From contig DASWHF010000012.1 in the NCBI GenBank assembly GCA_036393295.1, positions 1 to 30,895 on the forward strand: a stretch of DNA of 30,895 bases, written 5' to 3'. Shown piece by piece: positions 13,741 to 26,832 of the stretch. Numbering within the stretch: position 1 is the stretch's first letter; the number at the start of each line of letters is the position of its first letter. The notes under the pieces were generated by a model. That model did no database searches and had not been told where the DNA came from. It was given only the letters and a program-made list of their open reading frames with translations. This DNA comes from DASWHF01 sp036393295 (GTDB lineage: Bacteria; Pseudomonadota; Gammaproteobacteria; Acidiferrobacterales; UBA6901). The position numbers were made by a program, and so were the translations under genes.

Positions 13741-14883
13741 ATGGCCAAGAAAGACTACTACGAAGTCCTGGGTGTTCCGCGCAACGCCCCGGAGGCCGAG
13801 ATCAAGAAGGCCTACCGGCGGTTGGCGATGAAATACCATCCGGACCGCAATCCCGACAACAAAGAGGCCGAGCACAACTTCAAGGAGGCCAAGGAGGCCT
13901 ACGAGGTCCTGACCGACGCGCAGAAGCGCGCCGCCTACGACCAGTTCGGTCACGCCGGCGTCGATCCCGGCATGGCGGCCGGTGGCCGCGGCGGCTTCCA
14001 TGCGGCCGGCGGCGCCAGCTTCGCCGATATCTTCGGCGACGTGTTCGGCGATATTTTCGGCGGCGGCGCCGGCGGCGGGCGCGGGCGCGGTTCCCAGGTC
14101 TATCGCGGCGCCGATCTGCGCTATGTCCTCGAGCTGTCGCTGGAGCAGGCGGTGCGCGGCACCGAGATGCGCATTCGCGTGCCGACCCTGGATACCTGCG
14201 AGACCTGCCACGGCAGCGGCGCCAAGCCCGGTACCACGCCGAGCAAGTGCCCGACCTGCGGCGGCCACGGCCAGGTGCGCATGCAGCAGGGGTTCTTCTC
14301 GATCCAGCAGACCTGCCCGAACTGCCGCGGCACCGGCAAGGTGGTCACCGAGCCCTGTCCGGACTGCCACGGCCAGGGGCGCGTGAAGCACACCAAGACC
14401 TTGTCGGTGAAGGTCCCGGCCGGGGTCGACGAGGGCGACCAGATCCGCCTGGCGGGCGAGGGCGAGGCCGGTGAGAACGGCGGGCCGCACGGCGATCTGT
14501 ACGTGCAGATCCGCCTGAAGCCGCACCCGATCTTCAAACGCGACGGCGACGACCTGCATTGCGAGATGCCGGTCAGCTTCGCGACCGCCACGCTCGGCGG
14601 CGAGGTCGAGATCCCGACGCTCGACGGCCGCGCCAATCTCAAGATCCCGGCCGGCACCCAGAGCGACAAGGTGTTCCGCCTGCGCGGCAAGGGCGTCACC
14701 AACGTGCGCAGCGGCCATGTCGGCGACCTGTACTGCCACACCAGCATCGAGACCCCGGTCAATCTCACCAAGCGCCAGAAAGAGCTGCTCGAGGAGTTCG
14801 ACGCGCTGCTGCGCGAAGGCGGCGCGCGCCACAATCCGCGCAGCCATTCCTGGGTGGACAAGCTCAAGAGCTTTCTCGGCTAG
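13741..14883 (+). CDS. dnaJ: Chaperone DnaJ (Hsp40)
   Basis: The 380-residue co-chaperone stimulates DnaK ATPase and binds substrates. The J domain starts AKKDYYEVLGV, with HPD at residues 33-35. A Gly/Phe-rich linker follows, then four zinc-binding repeats (CETCHGSG, CPTCGGHG, CPNCRGTG, CPDCHGQG) and the C-terminal substrate domains. The ATG has no Shine-Dalgarno; the bases directly before it (GCCACTGAAAAATT) end the heptad repeat, so initiation may be weak or coupled to dnaK. Confidence 0.98.
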   Translation: MAKKDYYEVLGVPRNAPEAEIKKAYRRLAMKYHPDRNPDNKEAEHNFKEAKEAYEVLTDAQKRAAYDQFGHAGVDPGMAAGGRGGFHAAGGASFADIFGDVFGDIFGGGAGGGRGRGSQVYRGADLRYVLELSLEQAVRGTEMRIRVPTLDTCETCHGSGAKPGTTPSKCPTCGGHGQVRMQQGFFSIQQTCPNCRGTGKVVTEPCPDCHGQGRVKHTKTLSVKVPAGVDEGDQIRLAGEGEAGENGGPHGDLYVQIRLKPHPIFKRDGDDLHCEMPVSFATATLGGEVEIPTLDGRANLKIPAGTQSDKVFRLRGKGVTNVRSGHVGDLYCHTSIETPVNLTKRQKELLEEFDALLREGGARHNPRSHSWVDKLKSFLG

Positions 14884-14916
14884 GCGGGCGGTGGGCCCGT
14901 GCCGGCGGGGAATAAA

Positions 14917-14941
14917 ACCGGCGCGCCGGTGGTCGTATAAT
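14917..14941 (+). promoter_or_regulatory. Promoter with palindrome upstream of the dsrE-like/msrPQ genes
   Basis: A perfect -10 TATAAT (14936-14941) lies 46 bp before the DsrE-family gene. A perfect 14-bp palindrome ACCGGCGCGCCGGT (14917-14930) occupies the place of the -35/-10 spacer, and the -35 itself is poor. This looks like a regulated promoter; the regulator is unknown. Confidence 0.5.
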
Positions 14942-14987
14942 CGACATGCCGCGCGCCGGCGCGCGGCCCCAGCCCCGAGGATCCCGC

Positions 14988-15500
14988 ATGGCCAAGCTCC
15001 CGAGCCTGCTCCAACCGGTTGACCGGCTGCGCCGCCGCTGGCTGGCGCGCCTGCTGGCGGGCGGCGGCGCCCTGGCCCTGGGCGGCCAGGCGGCGCGTGC
15101 CGGGGCCAAGGAGGACGCGCTGCGTTTCCCGGGCGATCCGCCGGCGCACAAGGTGGTCTACCAGCTCAACCGGGCGGAGGCGGACTATCAGGAGCACGTG
15201 ATTTTTTCGGTCGGCGCCATGCTGCGCCAGTACGGCGACGACATCAAGATCGTCGTCGTCGGCATCGGTCCCGGCATCCACCCGCTGCTCAAGAAACCCC
15301 AGCGGCCGGTCTCGCAGACCATTCGCGAGAAGGTCGCGAGCCTTGCTCAGTACGGGGTCGAGTTCCAGGCCTGCGGCAACACGCTGACGTCGCTGAAGCT
15401 GACCGAGGCCGACATCCTGCCGTTCGCCCAATACGTCGAGGTCGGCGCGGCCGCGCTCATGGAGCTGCAGGAACAGGGTTACGCCTATATCAGCTGGTAG
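14988..15500 (+). CDS. Exported DsrE/DsrF-family protein
   Basis: The 170-residue protein has an arginine-rich signal peptide (LRRRWLARLLAGGGALALGG, a Tat-like RR pair before a weakly hydrophobic stretch, cut probably near AARAGA). The DsrE-like domain follows: KVVYQLNRAEADYQEHVIFS, IKIVVVGIGPGIHPLL, then VEFQACGNTL with a single conserved-type cysteine and an ending YAYISW. DsrE-family proteins carry or transfer sulfur on cysteine. ATG 14988 is chosen because GAGGAT precedes it by nine bases. It sits directly before msrP, whose product is also Tat-exported; joint work in periplasmic sulfur redox is inferred. Confidence 0.85.
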   Translation: MAKLPSLLQPVDRLRRRWLARLLAGGGALALGGQAARAGAKEDALRFPGDPPAHKVVYQLNRAEADYQEHVIFSVGAMLRQYGDDIKIVVVGIGPGIHPLLKKPQRPVSQTIREKVASLAQYGVEFQACGNTLTSLKLTEADILPFAQYVEVGAAALMELQEQGYAYISW

Positions 15501-15590
15501 CGCGTAATGTTCCCGGGGCGCCGGCCGTCCAATCGGTAACGCGGGTTTCGCCCTCGGGGCGGCCCGTCCTGTCCAGCCATGGGAGCCGTC

Positions 15591-16523
15591 ATGCTGATAC
15601 GCAAACCGTCCGACATCCGGCCCGCGGAGATCACCGACCCCGCAGTGTACCTCGGGCGGCGGCGCTTCCTCGCGACCGCGACGGCCGCCGCCGCGGGCCT
15701 GTGGCTGGCGCCGGGCGCGATGGCCGCGCAAAAGCTCGACGCCGCCGGCAACAGCCGGTTCAGCACCGCCGAGCCGTCGACGCCCTACCAGGACATCACC
15801 CGCTACAACAATTTCTACGAATTCGGCACCGACAAGGAATCGCCGGCGAAGCGCGCCCACACGCTGCGCACGCGCCCGTGGACGGTTGCCGTCGAGGGCG
15901 AGGTCAAGCGCCCCAAGGTCTACGACATCGATACGCTGATCAAACTGGCGCCGCTCGAGGAGCGCATCTACCGGCTGCGCTGCGTCGAGGCCTGGTCGAT
16001 GGTGGTGCCCTGGGTCGGTCTGCCGCTCGGCGCGCTGATCAAGCAGTTCCAGCCGACCGGCCGGGCGAAATACGTCGAGTTCACCACGCTCCACGATCCG
16101 GAGCAGATGCCGGGCCAGCGTTCCGGCGTGCTCGACTGGCCCTATGTCGAGGGCCTGCGCCTCGACGAGGCCATGCATCCGCTGACGATCCTGGCCGTGG
16201 GCCTGTACGGCGAGGTGCTGCCGAATCAGAACGGCGCCCCGATCCGCCTGGTGGTGCCGTGGAAATACGGCTTCAAGAGCATCAAGTCCATCGTCCGCAT
16301 CCGCTTCACGGACACGCTGCCGGCCACCACCTGGGCGCTGTCGGCGCCGCGCGAGTACGGCTTTTACGCCAACGTCAACCCGGCGGTGTCGCACCCGCGC
16401 TGGAGCCAGGCGCGCGAGCGGCGCATCGGCGAATTCCTCAAGCGTCCGACCCTGCCGTTCAACGGCTATGGCGAGCAGGTCGCGGAGCTGTACCGCGGCA
16501 TGGACCTGAAGAAGTTCTTCTAG
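15591..16523 (+). CDS. msrP: Periplasmic methionine sulfoxide reductase, molybdoenzyme MsrP (YedY)
   Basis: MsrP reduces methionine sulfoxide in periplasmic proteins using molybdenum cofactor. The 310 residues begin with a Tat signal (GRRRFLATATAAAAGLWLAP, arginines 23-25). The Moco ligand is Cys131 in RLRCVEAWSMVVPWVGLPLG, the family signature; GAPIRLVVPWKYGFKSIKS and RFTDTLPATTW follow. I take ATG 15591 because GGGAG sits six bases upstream; ATG 15579 is in frame but has no ribosome site. msrQ follows after 29 bp. Confidence 0.96.
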   Translation: MLIRKPSDIRPAEITDPAVYLGRRRFLATATAAAAGLWLAPGAMAAQKLDAAGNSRFSTAEPSTPYQDITRYNNFYEFGTDKESPAKRAHTLRTRPWTVAVEGEVKRPKVYDIDTLIKLAPLEERIYRLRCVEAWSMVVPWVGLPLGALIKQFQPTGRAKYVEFTTLHDPEQMPGQRSGVLDWPYVEGLRLDEAMHPLTILAVGLYGEVLPNQNGAPIRLVVPWKYGFKSIKSIVRIRFTDTLPATTWALSAPREYGFYANVNPAVSHPRWSQARERRIGEFLKRPTLPFNGYGEQVAELYRGMDLKKFF

Positions 16524-16552
16524 CGGCGCGCGGGATACCGGTCGCAGCCCCG

Positions 16553-17176
16553 ATGCGCGCCGTCACCGTCATCAAGCCGCTGCTGTTTCTCGCCTGCCTG
16601 GTACCGTTGGCGCTGCTCGGGGTCGACGCCTGGCACGATCGGCTCGGCGCGAATCCGATCGAGACCATCACCCACGTCACCGGCGACTGGACGCTGCGCC
16701 TGCTGCTGATCACCCTGGGCGTGACGCCGCTGCGCCGGCTGACCGGCTGGAACGCGCTGTTGCGGCTGCGCCGCATGCTCGGGCTGTTCGCGTTCTTCTA
16801 TGCCTGCCTGCATTTCTCCACCTGGCTGGTGCTCGACCAGTTCTTTTACTGGCCGGGCATCGTCGAGGACATCGCCGAGCGGCCGTTCATCACTGTCGGG
16901 TTCGCGAGCTTCCTGATGCTGATTCCGCTGGCCGTGACCTCGACCAATGGGATGGTGCGGCGGCTGGGCGCGAAGCGCTGGCAGGCGCTGCACCGCCTGG
17001 TGTACGCGATCGCGATCGGCGGCGTGCTGCATTTCCTGTGGTTGGTGAAGAAGGACCTGACCGAACCGCTGCTCTACGCGGCGATCCTGGCGGTGCTGCT
17101 GGGTTATCGTGTCGCGGTACGGGTGCGGAAGTTCGGAAAACCCGACGCAGCGGCGCAAAGACCTATTAAATTGTAG
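16553..17176 (+). CDS. msrQ: Heme b membrane subunit MsrQ (YedZ)
   Basis: The 207-residue membrane protein passes electrons from the quinone pool or flavin to MsrP. About six hydrophobic helices are visible; the ferric-reductase-like core has RRMLGLFAFFYACLHFSTWL and LHRLVYAIAIGGVLHFLWL, holding the heme-ligand histidines. NPIETITHVTGDWTLRLLLI near the start is family-typical. ATG 16553 lacks a good Shine-Dalgarno. The last few codons run into the repeat at 17174, so the C-terminal tail may be secondarily altered. Confidence 0.95.
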   Translation: MRAVTVIKPLLFLACLVPLALLGVDAWHDRLGANPIETITHVTGDWTLRLLLITLGVTPLRRLTGWNALLRLRRMLGLFAFFYACLHFSTWLVLDQFFYWPGIVEDIAERPFITVGFASFLMLIPLAVTSTNGMVRRLGAKRWQALHRLVYAIAIGGVLHFLWLVKKDLTEPLLYAAILAVLLGYRVAVRVRKFGKPDAAAQRPIKL

Positions 17177-17305
17177 GCGGGGCTTCCAGCCCCGCCGGCC
17201 GGCGCCGGACAAACCGGTCGTTCTTACCTGGGTTCGCTGCCGTGCCCGGCGGGGCTGGAAGCCCCGCCTACAGGATTCTATTGCGCCTTTGCGTTGGGTG
17301 TCGAC
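17150..17305. repeat. GTAGGCGGGGCTTCCAGCCCCGC inverted-repeat element
   Basis: The arms, beginning GTAGGCGGGGCTTCCAGCCC (17174 on) and ending GGCTGGAAGCCCCGCCTAC (to 17272), are reverse complements. The flanks also mirror partly (GACGCAGCGGCGCAAAG near 17145 and CTTTGCGTTGG near 17287). It lies between convergent msrQ and mgtC and may terminate both. Confidence 0.8.
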
Positions 17306-17327
17306 CTTCCCGTCCGCTGGTCCGGCG

Positions 17328-18020
17328 TCAGTCCCCCGCCGGGGTGATGCGGAACTCCTGCACGGCATCCATTCCGGTCAGCCGCTCGGCGAGCCGCCGC
17401 GAGTAGTCCTGGTCCTGGCTGCGAATGGTCATCTGGTATTCGAAGAACTTGCCCTCGTCCTGCAGGTGGTAGCTCAGGTTGGCCACGGTGAAATCGTATT
17501 CCGCGACCAGCGCGCGCAGCGCCGCCTCCGGCATCGCGTCCTTGCGGGCGAAGCGCACCTGCAGGCGCGCGTAGTACAGCTGCGGCGCGATCATTTCGAT
17601 CCAGCGGAACAGCGACAGCGTGCCGAGCGTCAGGAAGGTCGCGACCGCCGCCGGGAAGTAGAAACCGATGCCGATCAGGATGCCGATCGAGGCGGTCATC
17701 CAGATCGAGGCGGCGGTGGTCAGGCCGCGCACCGTGAGCCCGTCCTTGATGATCACGCCGGCGCCGAGGAAGCCGATGCCGGTCATGATCCCCTGGGCCA
17801 TGCGCGTCGGGTCGACGCGCACCGTCTCGAGCGGCGCGCTCGCCAGCAGTTGCCATTGGTAGACGGTGAGCAGCATCAGCAGGCTCGAGGCGGTGCACAC
17901 CAGGGTGTGGGTGCGGAAGCCGGCCGGCCGGCCGTGGTAAGTGCGCTCGAGCCCGATCATGCCGCCGGCCAGCAGCGCCAGGCACAGGTGGGCGAGTATG
18001 GTGAGATATTCTTCCTGCAT
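17328..18020 (-). CDS. mgtC: MgtC/SapB family membrane protein
   Basis: The 230-residue inner-membrane protein has the MgtC core: LLAGGMIGLERTYHGRPAGF, RTHTLVCTASSLLML, then RMAQGIMTGIGFLGAGVIIK and TVRGLTTAASIWMTASIGIL, with about five helices. A C-terminal soluble ACT-like domain of ~85 residues follows (LQVRFARKDAMPEAALRALV). Family members are linked to growth at low magnesium and control of F-type ATPase; the exact role is unknown here. A TATAAT at 18037-18032 would place the transcript start only about five bases before the ATG, with no Shine-Dalgarno, suggesting a nearly leaderless mRNA. Confidence 0.9.
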   Translation of the reverse strand: MQEEYLTILAHLCLALLAGGMIGLERTYHGRPAGFRTHTLVCTASSLLMLLTVYQWQLLASAPLETVRVDPTRMAQGIMTGIGFLGAGVIIKDGLTVRGLTTAASIWMTASIGILIGIGFYFPAAVATFLTLGTLSLFRWIEMIAPQLYYARLQVRFARKDAMPEAALRALVAEYDFTVANLSYHLQDEGKFFEYQMTIRSQDQDYSRRLAERLTGMDAVQEFRITPAGD

Positions 18021-18138
18021 CGCTGGTTATTATTATAGGTCTCGGAGCAGGGAGTGTAGCAGGTCGCCCGCGTGGCCGGTTAGCCAGCCCCGGTGAAATC
18101 CATTATGCTTGGCGACTCGTTTCCCGTCCGGAGCATCC

Positions 18139-18942
18139 ATGAGCAGAATCGCCATCGCCGGCGCCAGCGGCCGCATGGGCCGCAGCCTGATCGAGGCCGG
18201 TCACCGCCATCCGGAGGTCGAGCTGGGCGCGGTCCTGGATCGTGCCGGCAGCCCGATGCTCGGGCGCGACGCCGGCGAGCTGGCCGGTCTGGGCGTGCTC
18301 GGCGTGAAGGTGAGCAGCGAGCTCGGCACGGTGCTCAAGGATTTCGACGTATTCATCGACTTCACCCGGCCCGAGGCCACCCTGGCCTATCTCGAGACCT
18401 GCCGGGCCGCGAAAAAGCGGATGGTGATCGGCACCACCGGCTTCGACGCCGCCGGCCAGGAACGGATCCGCAACGCGGCGCGCGACATCGCCATCGTGTT
18501 CGCGCCCAACATGAGCGTCGGCGTGAACCTGTGCTTCCGGCTGGCGGACATCGCGGCGCGCGTGCTGGGCGAGGAGGTCGACGTCGAGATCATCGAGGCG
18601 CATCACCGCCACAAGGTCGACGCGCCCTCGGGCACCGCGCTGCGCCTCGGCGAGGTCGTGGCGGCGGCGCTCGGCCGCGACCTCGGACGGGATGCCGTCT
18701 ACGGCCGCCAGGGCCATACCGGCGAGCGGGCGCGCCGCACCATCGGCTTCGCCACGGTGCGCGGCGGCGATATCGTCGGCGACCATACCGTTCTCTATGC
18801 CGGCGACGGCGAGCGCGTCGAGATCACGCATCGGGCCTCGAGCCGGCAGACCTTCGCCCACGGCGCGCTGCGCGCCGCGCGCTGGCTGGCCGGGCGCGAG
18901 CGCGGCCTGTTCGACATGCAGGACGTGCTGGGCTTGCGCTGA
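18139..18942 (+). CDS. dapB: 4-hydroxy-tetrahydrodipicolinate reductase
   Basis: DapB reduces the dihydrodipicolinate-stage intermediate of lysine and diaminopimelate synthesis with NAD(P)H. The 267 residues have the Rossmann motif GASGRMG (8-14), the VIGTTGF segment, the substrate-loop EAHHRHKVDAPSGTA (catalytic His155 and Lys159, equal to E. coli His159/Lys163) and the C-terminal ITHRASSRQTFAHGALRAA. ATG 18139 follows CGGAG; an in-frame ATG at 18109 is less likely. The dapB-carA-carB order is common in gammaproteobacteria. Confidence 0.97.
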   Translation: MSRIAIAGASGRMGRSLIEAGHRHPEVELGAVLDRAGSPMLGRDAGELAGLGVLGVKVSSELGTVLKDFDVFIDFTRPEATLAYLETCRAAKKRMVIGTTGFDAAGQERIRNAARDIAIVFAPNMSVGVNLCFRLADIAARVLGEEVDVEIIEAHHRHKVDAPSGTALRLGEVVAAALGRDLGRDAVYGRQGHTGERARRTIGFATVRGGDIVGDHTVLYAGDGERVEITHRASSRQTFAHGALRAARWLAGRERGLFDMQDVLGLR

Positions 18943-18990
18943 GCGCCGCCGCAAAAGGGATCGGGCGGGCGCGCGTCCGCCGGAATCGCG

Positions 18991-19019
18991 TTGATTTCCC
19001 CGCGCCGCTTCCGTAAAAT
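18991..19019 (+). promoter_or_regulatory. carA promoter
   Basis: TTGATT (18991-18996), a 17-nt spacer and TAAAAT (19014-19019, five of six). Transcription would start near 19026, before the terminator hairpin, leaving a leader of about 80 nt. Confidence 0.55.
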
Positions 19020-19048
19020 GCCGGCTTAGCCCGAACACATCGTTCAAG

Positions 19049-19080
19049 ACGGGAGAGGCACGGCGGCCTCTCCCGTTTTT
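19049..19080 (+). terminator. Intrinsic terminator in the carA leader (possible attenuator)
   Basis: ACGGGAGAGGC (19049-19059), a 6-nt loop and GCCTCTCCCGT (19066-19076) form an 11-bp stem followed at once by TTTT. It ends dapB transcripts and, if the promoter at 18991-19019 is real, also acts on carAB. Confidence 0.9.
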
Positions 19081-19107
19081 GTATGCCTGCCCGGAGGTTT
19101 TGCACTG

Positions 19108-20304
19108 ATGCGGCCCGCCCTGCTCGCCCTGGAAGATGGATCCCTGTTCAGCGGGGAGGCCATCGGCGTTCCGGGGCAGGCGGTCGGCGAGGTGGTGTTC
19201 AATACCGCCATGACCGGCTACCAGGAGATCCTCAGCGATCCCTCCTATGCCCGGCAGATCGTCACGCTCACCTACCCGCATATCGGCAATACCGGCGCCA
19301 ATCCCGAGGACATGGAGTCCGGCAAGGTCTACGCCGCCGGGCTCGTCATCCGCGACCTGCCGCGGCGCCTGAGCAGCTGGCGCGCGACCGAGTCGCTCGG
19401 CGAGTTCCTGCTCCGCCGCAAGGTGGTCGGCATCGCCGGCATCGACACCCGCCGCCTCACCCGCCTGCTGCGCGAGAAGGGTGCCCAGAACGGCTGCATC
19501 GTCACCGCGGCCGAGGGCGCCAAGCCCGACAAGAAGGCGGCGTTGGCCGCGGCCCGCGCCTTCGAGGGCCTGAAGGGCATGGACCTCGCCAAGGTCGTGA
19601 CCACCAAGGCGCCCTATGCCTGGACCGAGGGCGGCTGGGACCCGGCGGGCGGCTACCGCAAGGACCTCGCCGGCCGTTTCAAGGTCGTGGCCTACGATTT
19701 CGGCATCAAGCACAACATTTTGCGCATGCTCGCCGACCGCGGCTGCGCGGTCACGGTGATACCGGCCAAGACGCCGGCCGCCGAGGCGCTCGCGCTCAAG
19801 CCGCACGGTGTGTTCCTGTCGAACGGCCCGGGCGATCCCGAGCCCTGCGACTATGCGATCGCGGCGATCCGCGAGATCCTCGCCGCCGGCCTGCCGGTGT
19901 TCGGCATCTGCCTCGGCCACCAGCTCCTGGGACTGGCCTCCGGCGCGCGCACCGTGAAGATGAAATTCGGCCACCACGGCGCCAATCATCCGGTGCTCGA
20001 TCTCGCCACCGGCCGCGTGATGATCACCAGCCAGAACCACGGCTTCGCGGTCGATGAGGCCAGCCTGCCGGCGAACCTGCGCGTCACCCACCGCTCGCTG
20101 TTCGACCAGACCGTCCAGGGCCTGGAGCGCACCGATTGCCCGGCATTCTGTTTCCAGGGGCATCCGGAGGCGAGCCCGGGGCCGCACGACGTCGCGCCGT
20201 TATTCGATCGTTTCATCGCACTGATGGACGAAAAGCAAGCCACGGGGAGCACAGGGAGGAATGCCTCTATTTCCCCCGTGTCCCCCGTGTCCCCCGTGGC
20301 GTAG
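19108..20304 (+). CDS. carA: Carbamoyl-phosphate synthase small (glutaminase) subunit
   Basis: CarA hydrolyses glutamine and passes ammonia to CarB for pyrimidine and arginine synthesis. The 398 residues have the N-terminal CPSase domain (LALEDGSLFSGEAIG, VVFNTAMTGYQEILSDPSYA) and a class I glutamine amidotransferase domain with catalytic Cys268 (FGICLGHQLLG), His352 and Glu354 (FQGHPEASPGPHD). ATG 19108 follows GGAGG (19093-19097). The protein would normally end near residue 377 (FIALMDEKQ); residues 378-398 (ATGSTGRN, then the thrice-repeated SPV) are encoded by a dispersed inverted repeat. Confidence 0.98.
   Translation: MRPALLALEDGSLFSGEAIGVPGQAVGEVVFNTAMTGYQEILSDPSYARQIVTLTYPHIGNTGANPEDMESGKVYAAGLVIRDLPRRLSSWRATESLGEFLLRRKVVGIAGIDTRRLTRLLREKGAQNGCIVTAAEGAKPDKKAALAAARAFEGLKGMDLAKVVTTKAPYAWTEGGWDPAGGYRKDLAGRFKVVAYDFGIKHNILRMLADRGCAVTVIPAKTPAAEALALKPHGVFLSNGPGDPEPCDYAIAAIREILAAGLPVFGICLGHQLLGLASGARTVKMKFGHHGANHPVLDLATGRVMITSQNHGFAVDEASLPANLRVTHRSLFDQTVQGLERTDCPAFCFQGHPEASPGPHDVAPLFDRFIALMDEKQATGSTGRNASISPVSPVSPVA
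20239..20300. repeat. CCACGGGGG(A)CACGGGGG inverted-repeat element, copy 2, inside the carA 3' end
   Basis: The left arm GCCACGGGGAGCACAGGGAG (20239-20258) and the right arm built from three CCCCCGTGT/G units (20272-20300) are approximate reverse complements. The element belongs to the same family as 8587-8713. It codes for the last residues of CarA and fills the space just before carB. Confidence 0.8.
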
Positions 20305-20309
20305 TTGAA

Positions 20310-23533
<3,224 letters not shown>

Positions 23534-23537
<4 letters not shown>

Positions 23538-24010
23538 ACAAGGTACCGCTGACCGTGACGGGCGCGGAGAAGTTGAAGGCCGAATTGCAGCGGCTCAAGG
23601 CCGTCGAGCGCCCGCGCATCATCCAGGCGATCGCCGAGGCGCGCTCGCACGGCGACCTGTCGGAGAACGCCGAGTACCACGCCGCCAAGGAGCAGCAGTC
23701 CTTCGTCGAGGGTCGCATCGTCGACATCGAGTCCAAGCTCGCCACCGCCCAGATCATCGATCCGCTGACGGTCAACGCCAACGGCCGCGTGGTGTTCAGC
23801 GCCACCCTCGACCTGTTCGAGGAGGAATCGCAGAAAGAGGTCACCTACCAGATCGTCGGCGACGACGAGGCCGACATCAACGCCGGCAAGATCTCGGTCG
23901 GCTCACCGATCGCCCGTGCGCTCATCGGCAAGTCCGCCGGCGACGTCGTTGAGGTGCGCGTCCCCGACGGTGTGCGCACCTATGAAATTCTCGACGTCCG
24001 CTACGTTTAA
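23534..24010 (+). CDS. greA: Transcription elongation factor GreA
   Basis: GreA rescues backtracked RNA polymerase by stimulating transcript cleavage. The 158 residues show an N-terminal coiled coil (AEKLKAELQRLKAVERPRII, then GDLSENAEYHAAKEQQSFVE with the acidic tip residues D and E) and the C-terminal FKBP-like domain (YQIVGDDEADINAGKISVGS, ending EVRVPDGVRTYEILDVRY). The ATG overlaps the carB stop (ATGA) with AGGAG upstream, so it is co-translated with carB. Confidence 0.98.
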
Positions 24011-24083
24011 CGCCCGCCACGCAGTCGTGGGTGCCGGGCGGGTACGCGGCTTCCGGAGTTTTCGCCGCCGCCCGTATCGGGTA

Positions 24084-24114
24084 CCTTGCCACTCGCCACT
24101 CGCTACGCGCCACT
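24084..24114. repeat. Heptad repeat, copy 3, abutting rlmE
   Basis: CTTGCCACTCGCCACTCGCT followed by ACGCGCCACTG: degenerate ACTTGCC units. The repeat ends GCCACTGAATTT directly at the rlmE ATG, just as copy 2 ends GCCACTGAAAAATT at the dnaJ ATG. Confidence 0.65.
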
Positions 24115-24120
24115 GAATTT

Positions 24121-24753
24121 ATGCGCCGCTCCAAGAGCAGCAAGACCTGGCTCGCCGAGCACTTCAGCGACGAATACGTGAAGCGTGCCCGGCGGGAGGG
24201 TTATCGCTCGCGCGCCGTTTACAAGCTCCAGGAGATCGACGCCCGCGACCGGCTGCTCAAGCCCGGCATGACGGTGGTCGACCTGGGCGCGGCGCCCGGG
24301 GGCTGGGCGCAGTACGCCGCCGAGCGCGTGGGCCCCACCGGCCGGGTCGTGGCCCTGGATATCCTGCCGATGGACGCGCTCGCGGGCGTCGAGGTGATTA
24401 CCGGGGACTTTACCGAGGCCGCGGTGCTCGCCGAGCTCGAGACGCGCCTCGGCGGCCGACCGGTGGACCTTGTAATCTCGGATATGGCGCCCAATATTAG
24501 TGGAATAGGCGTATCCGACCAGGCGCGCGCCATGTATCTGGCCGAACTGGCGGCGGATTTCGCCATTCGACACTTGAAACCCGGGGGCGGGCTCCTCATT
24601 AAAACCTTTCAGGGCCAAGGCTTTACCGAACTGCTTGGCCGTCTGCGCGCGGCCTTCGGCAAGGTCCAGGCGCGCAAGCCCAAGGCCTCCCGGGACCGCA
24701 GCCGCGAGACCTACTTGCTGGCCCGCGAACGGCGTCCGGACGCGTCCGGATGA
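24121..24753 (+). CDS. rlmE: 23S rRNA 2'-O-methyltransferase RlmE (FtsJ/RrmJ)
   Basis: RlmE methylates the ribose of a uridine in helix 92 of 23S rRNA. The 210 residues carry the SAM-binding motif VVDLGAAPGGWAQYA and the K-D-K-E catalytic tetrad at Lys35, Asp121 (VISDMAPNISG), Lys161 (LLIKTFQGQG) and Glu196 (SRETYLLAR). ATG 24121 gives the family length; the frame extends 30 codons upstream, but that stretch comes from the heptad repeat and greA spacer. A run of AT-rich codons (about 24473-24620) stands out from neighbouring sequence. rlmE-ftsH adjacency is as in E. coli. Confidence 0.97.
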   Translation: MRRSKSSKTWLAEHFSDEYVKRARREGYRSRAVYKLQEIDARDRLLKPGMTVVDLGAAPGGWAQYAAERVGPTGRVVALDILPMDALAGVEVITGDFTEAAVLAELETRLGGRPVDLVISDMAPNISGIGVSDQARAMYLAELAADFAIRHLKPGGGLLIKTFQGQGFTELLGRLRAAFGKVQARKPKASRDRSRETYLLARERRPDASG

Positions 24754-24878
24754 TGCGGTTGTCTCCCCGTCCCGGCCATAGGAGAATGGGATTTATCCCG
24801 CCCGACCGCGGTCTTAAACGAGGCGCTGGTGTCTGCGGTGCGCTCGGGTCGATGTCGGTCTTTCGATGAGGTAGGACT

Positions 24879-26795
<1,917 letters not shown>

Positions 26796-26832
26796 GAAAT
26801 CCCTGCACGAATGCAAAGACCCATCACCGAGG

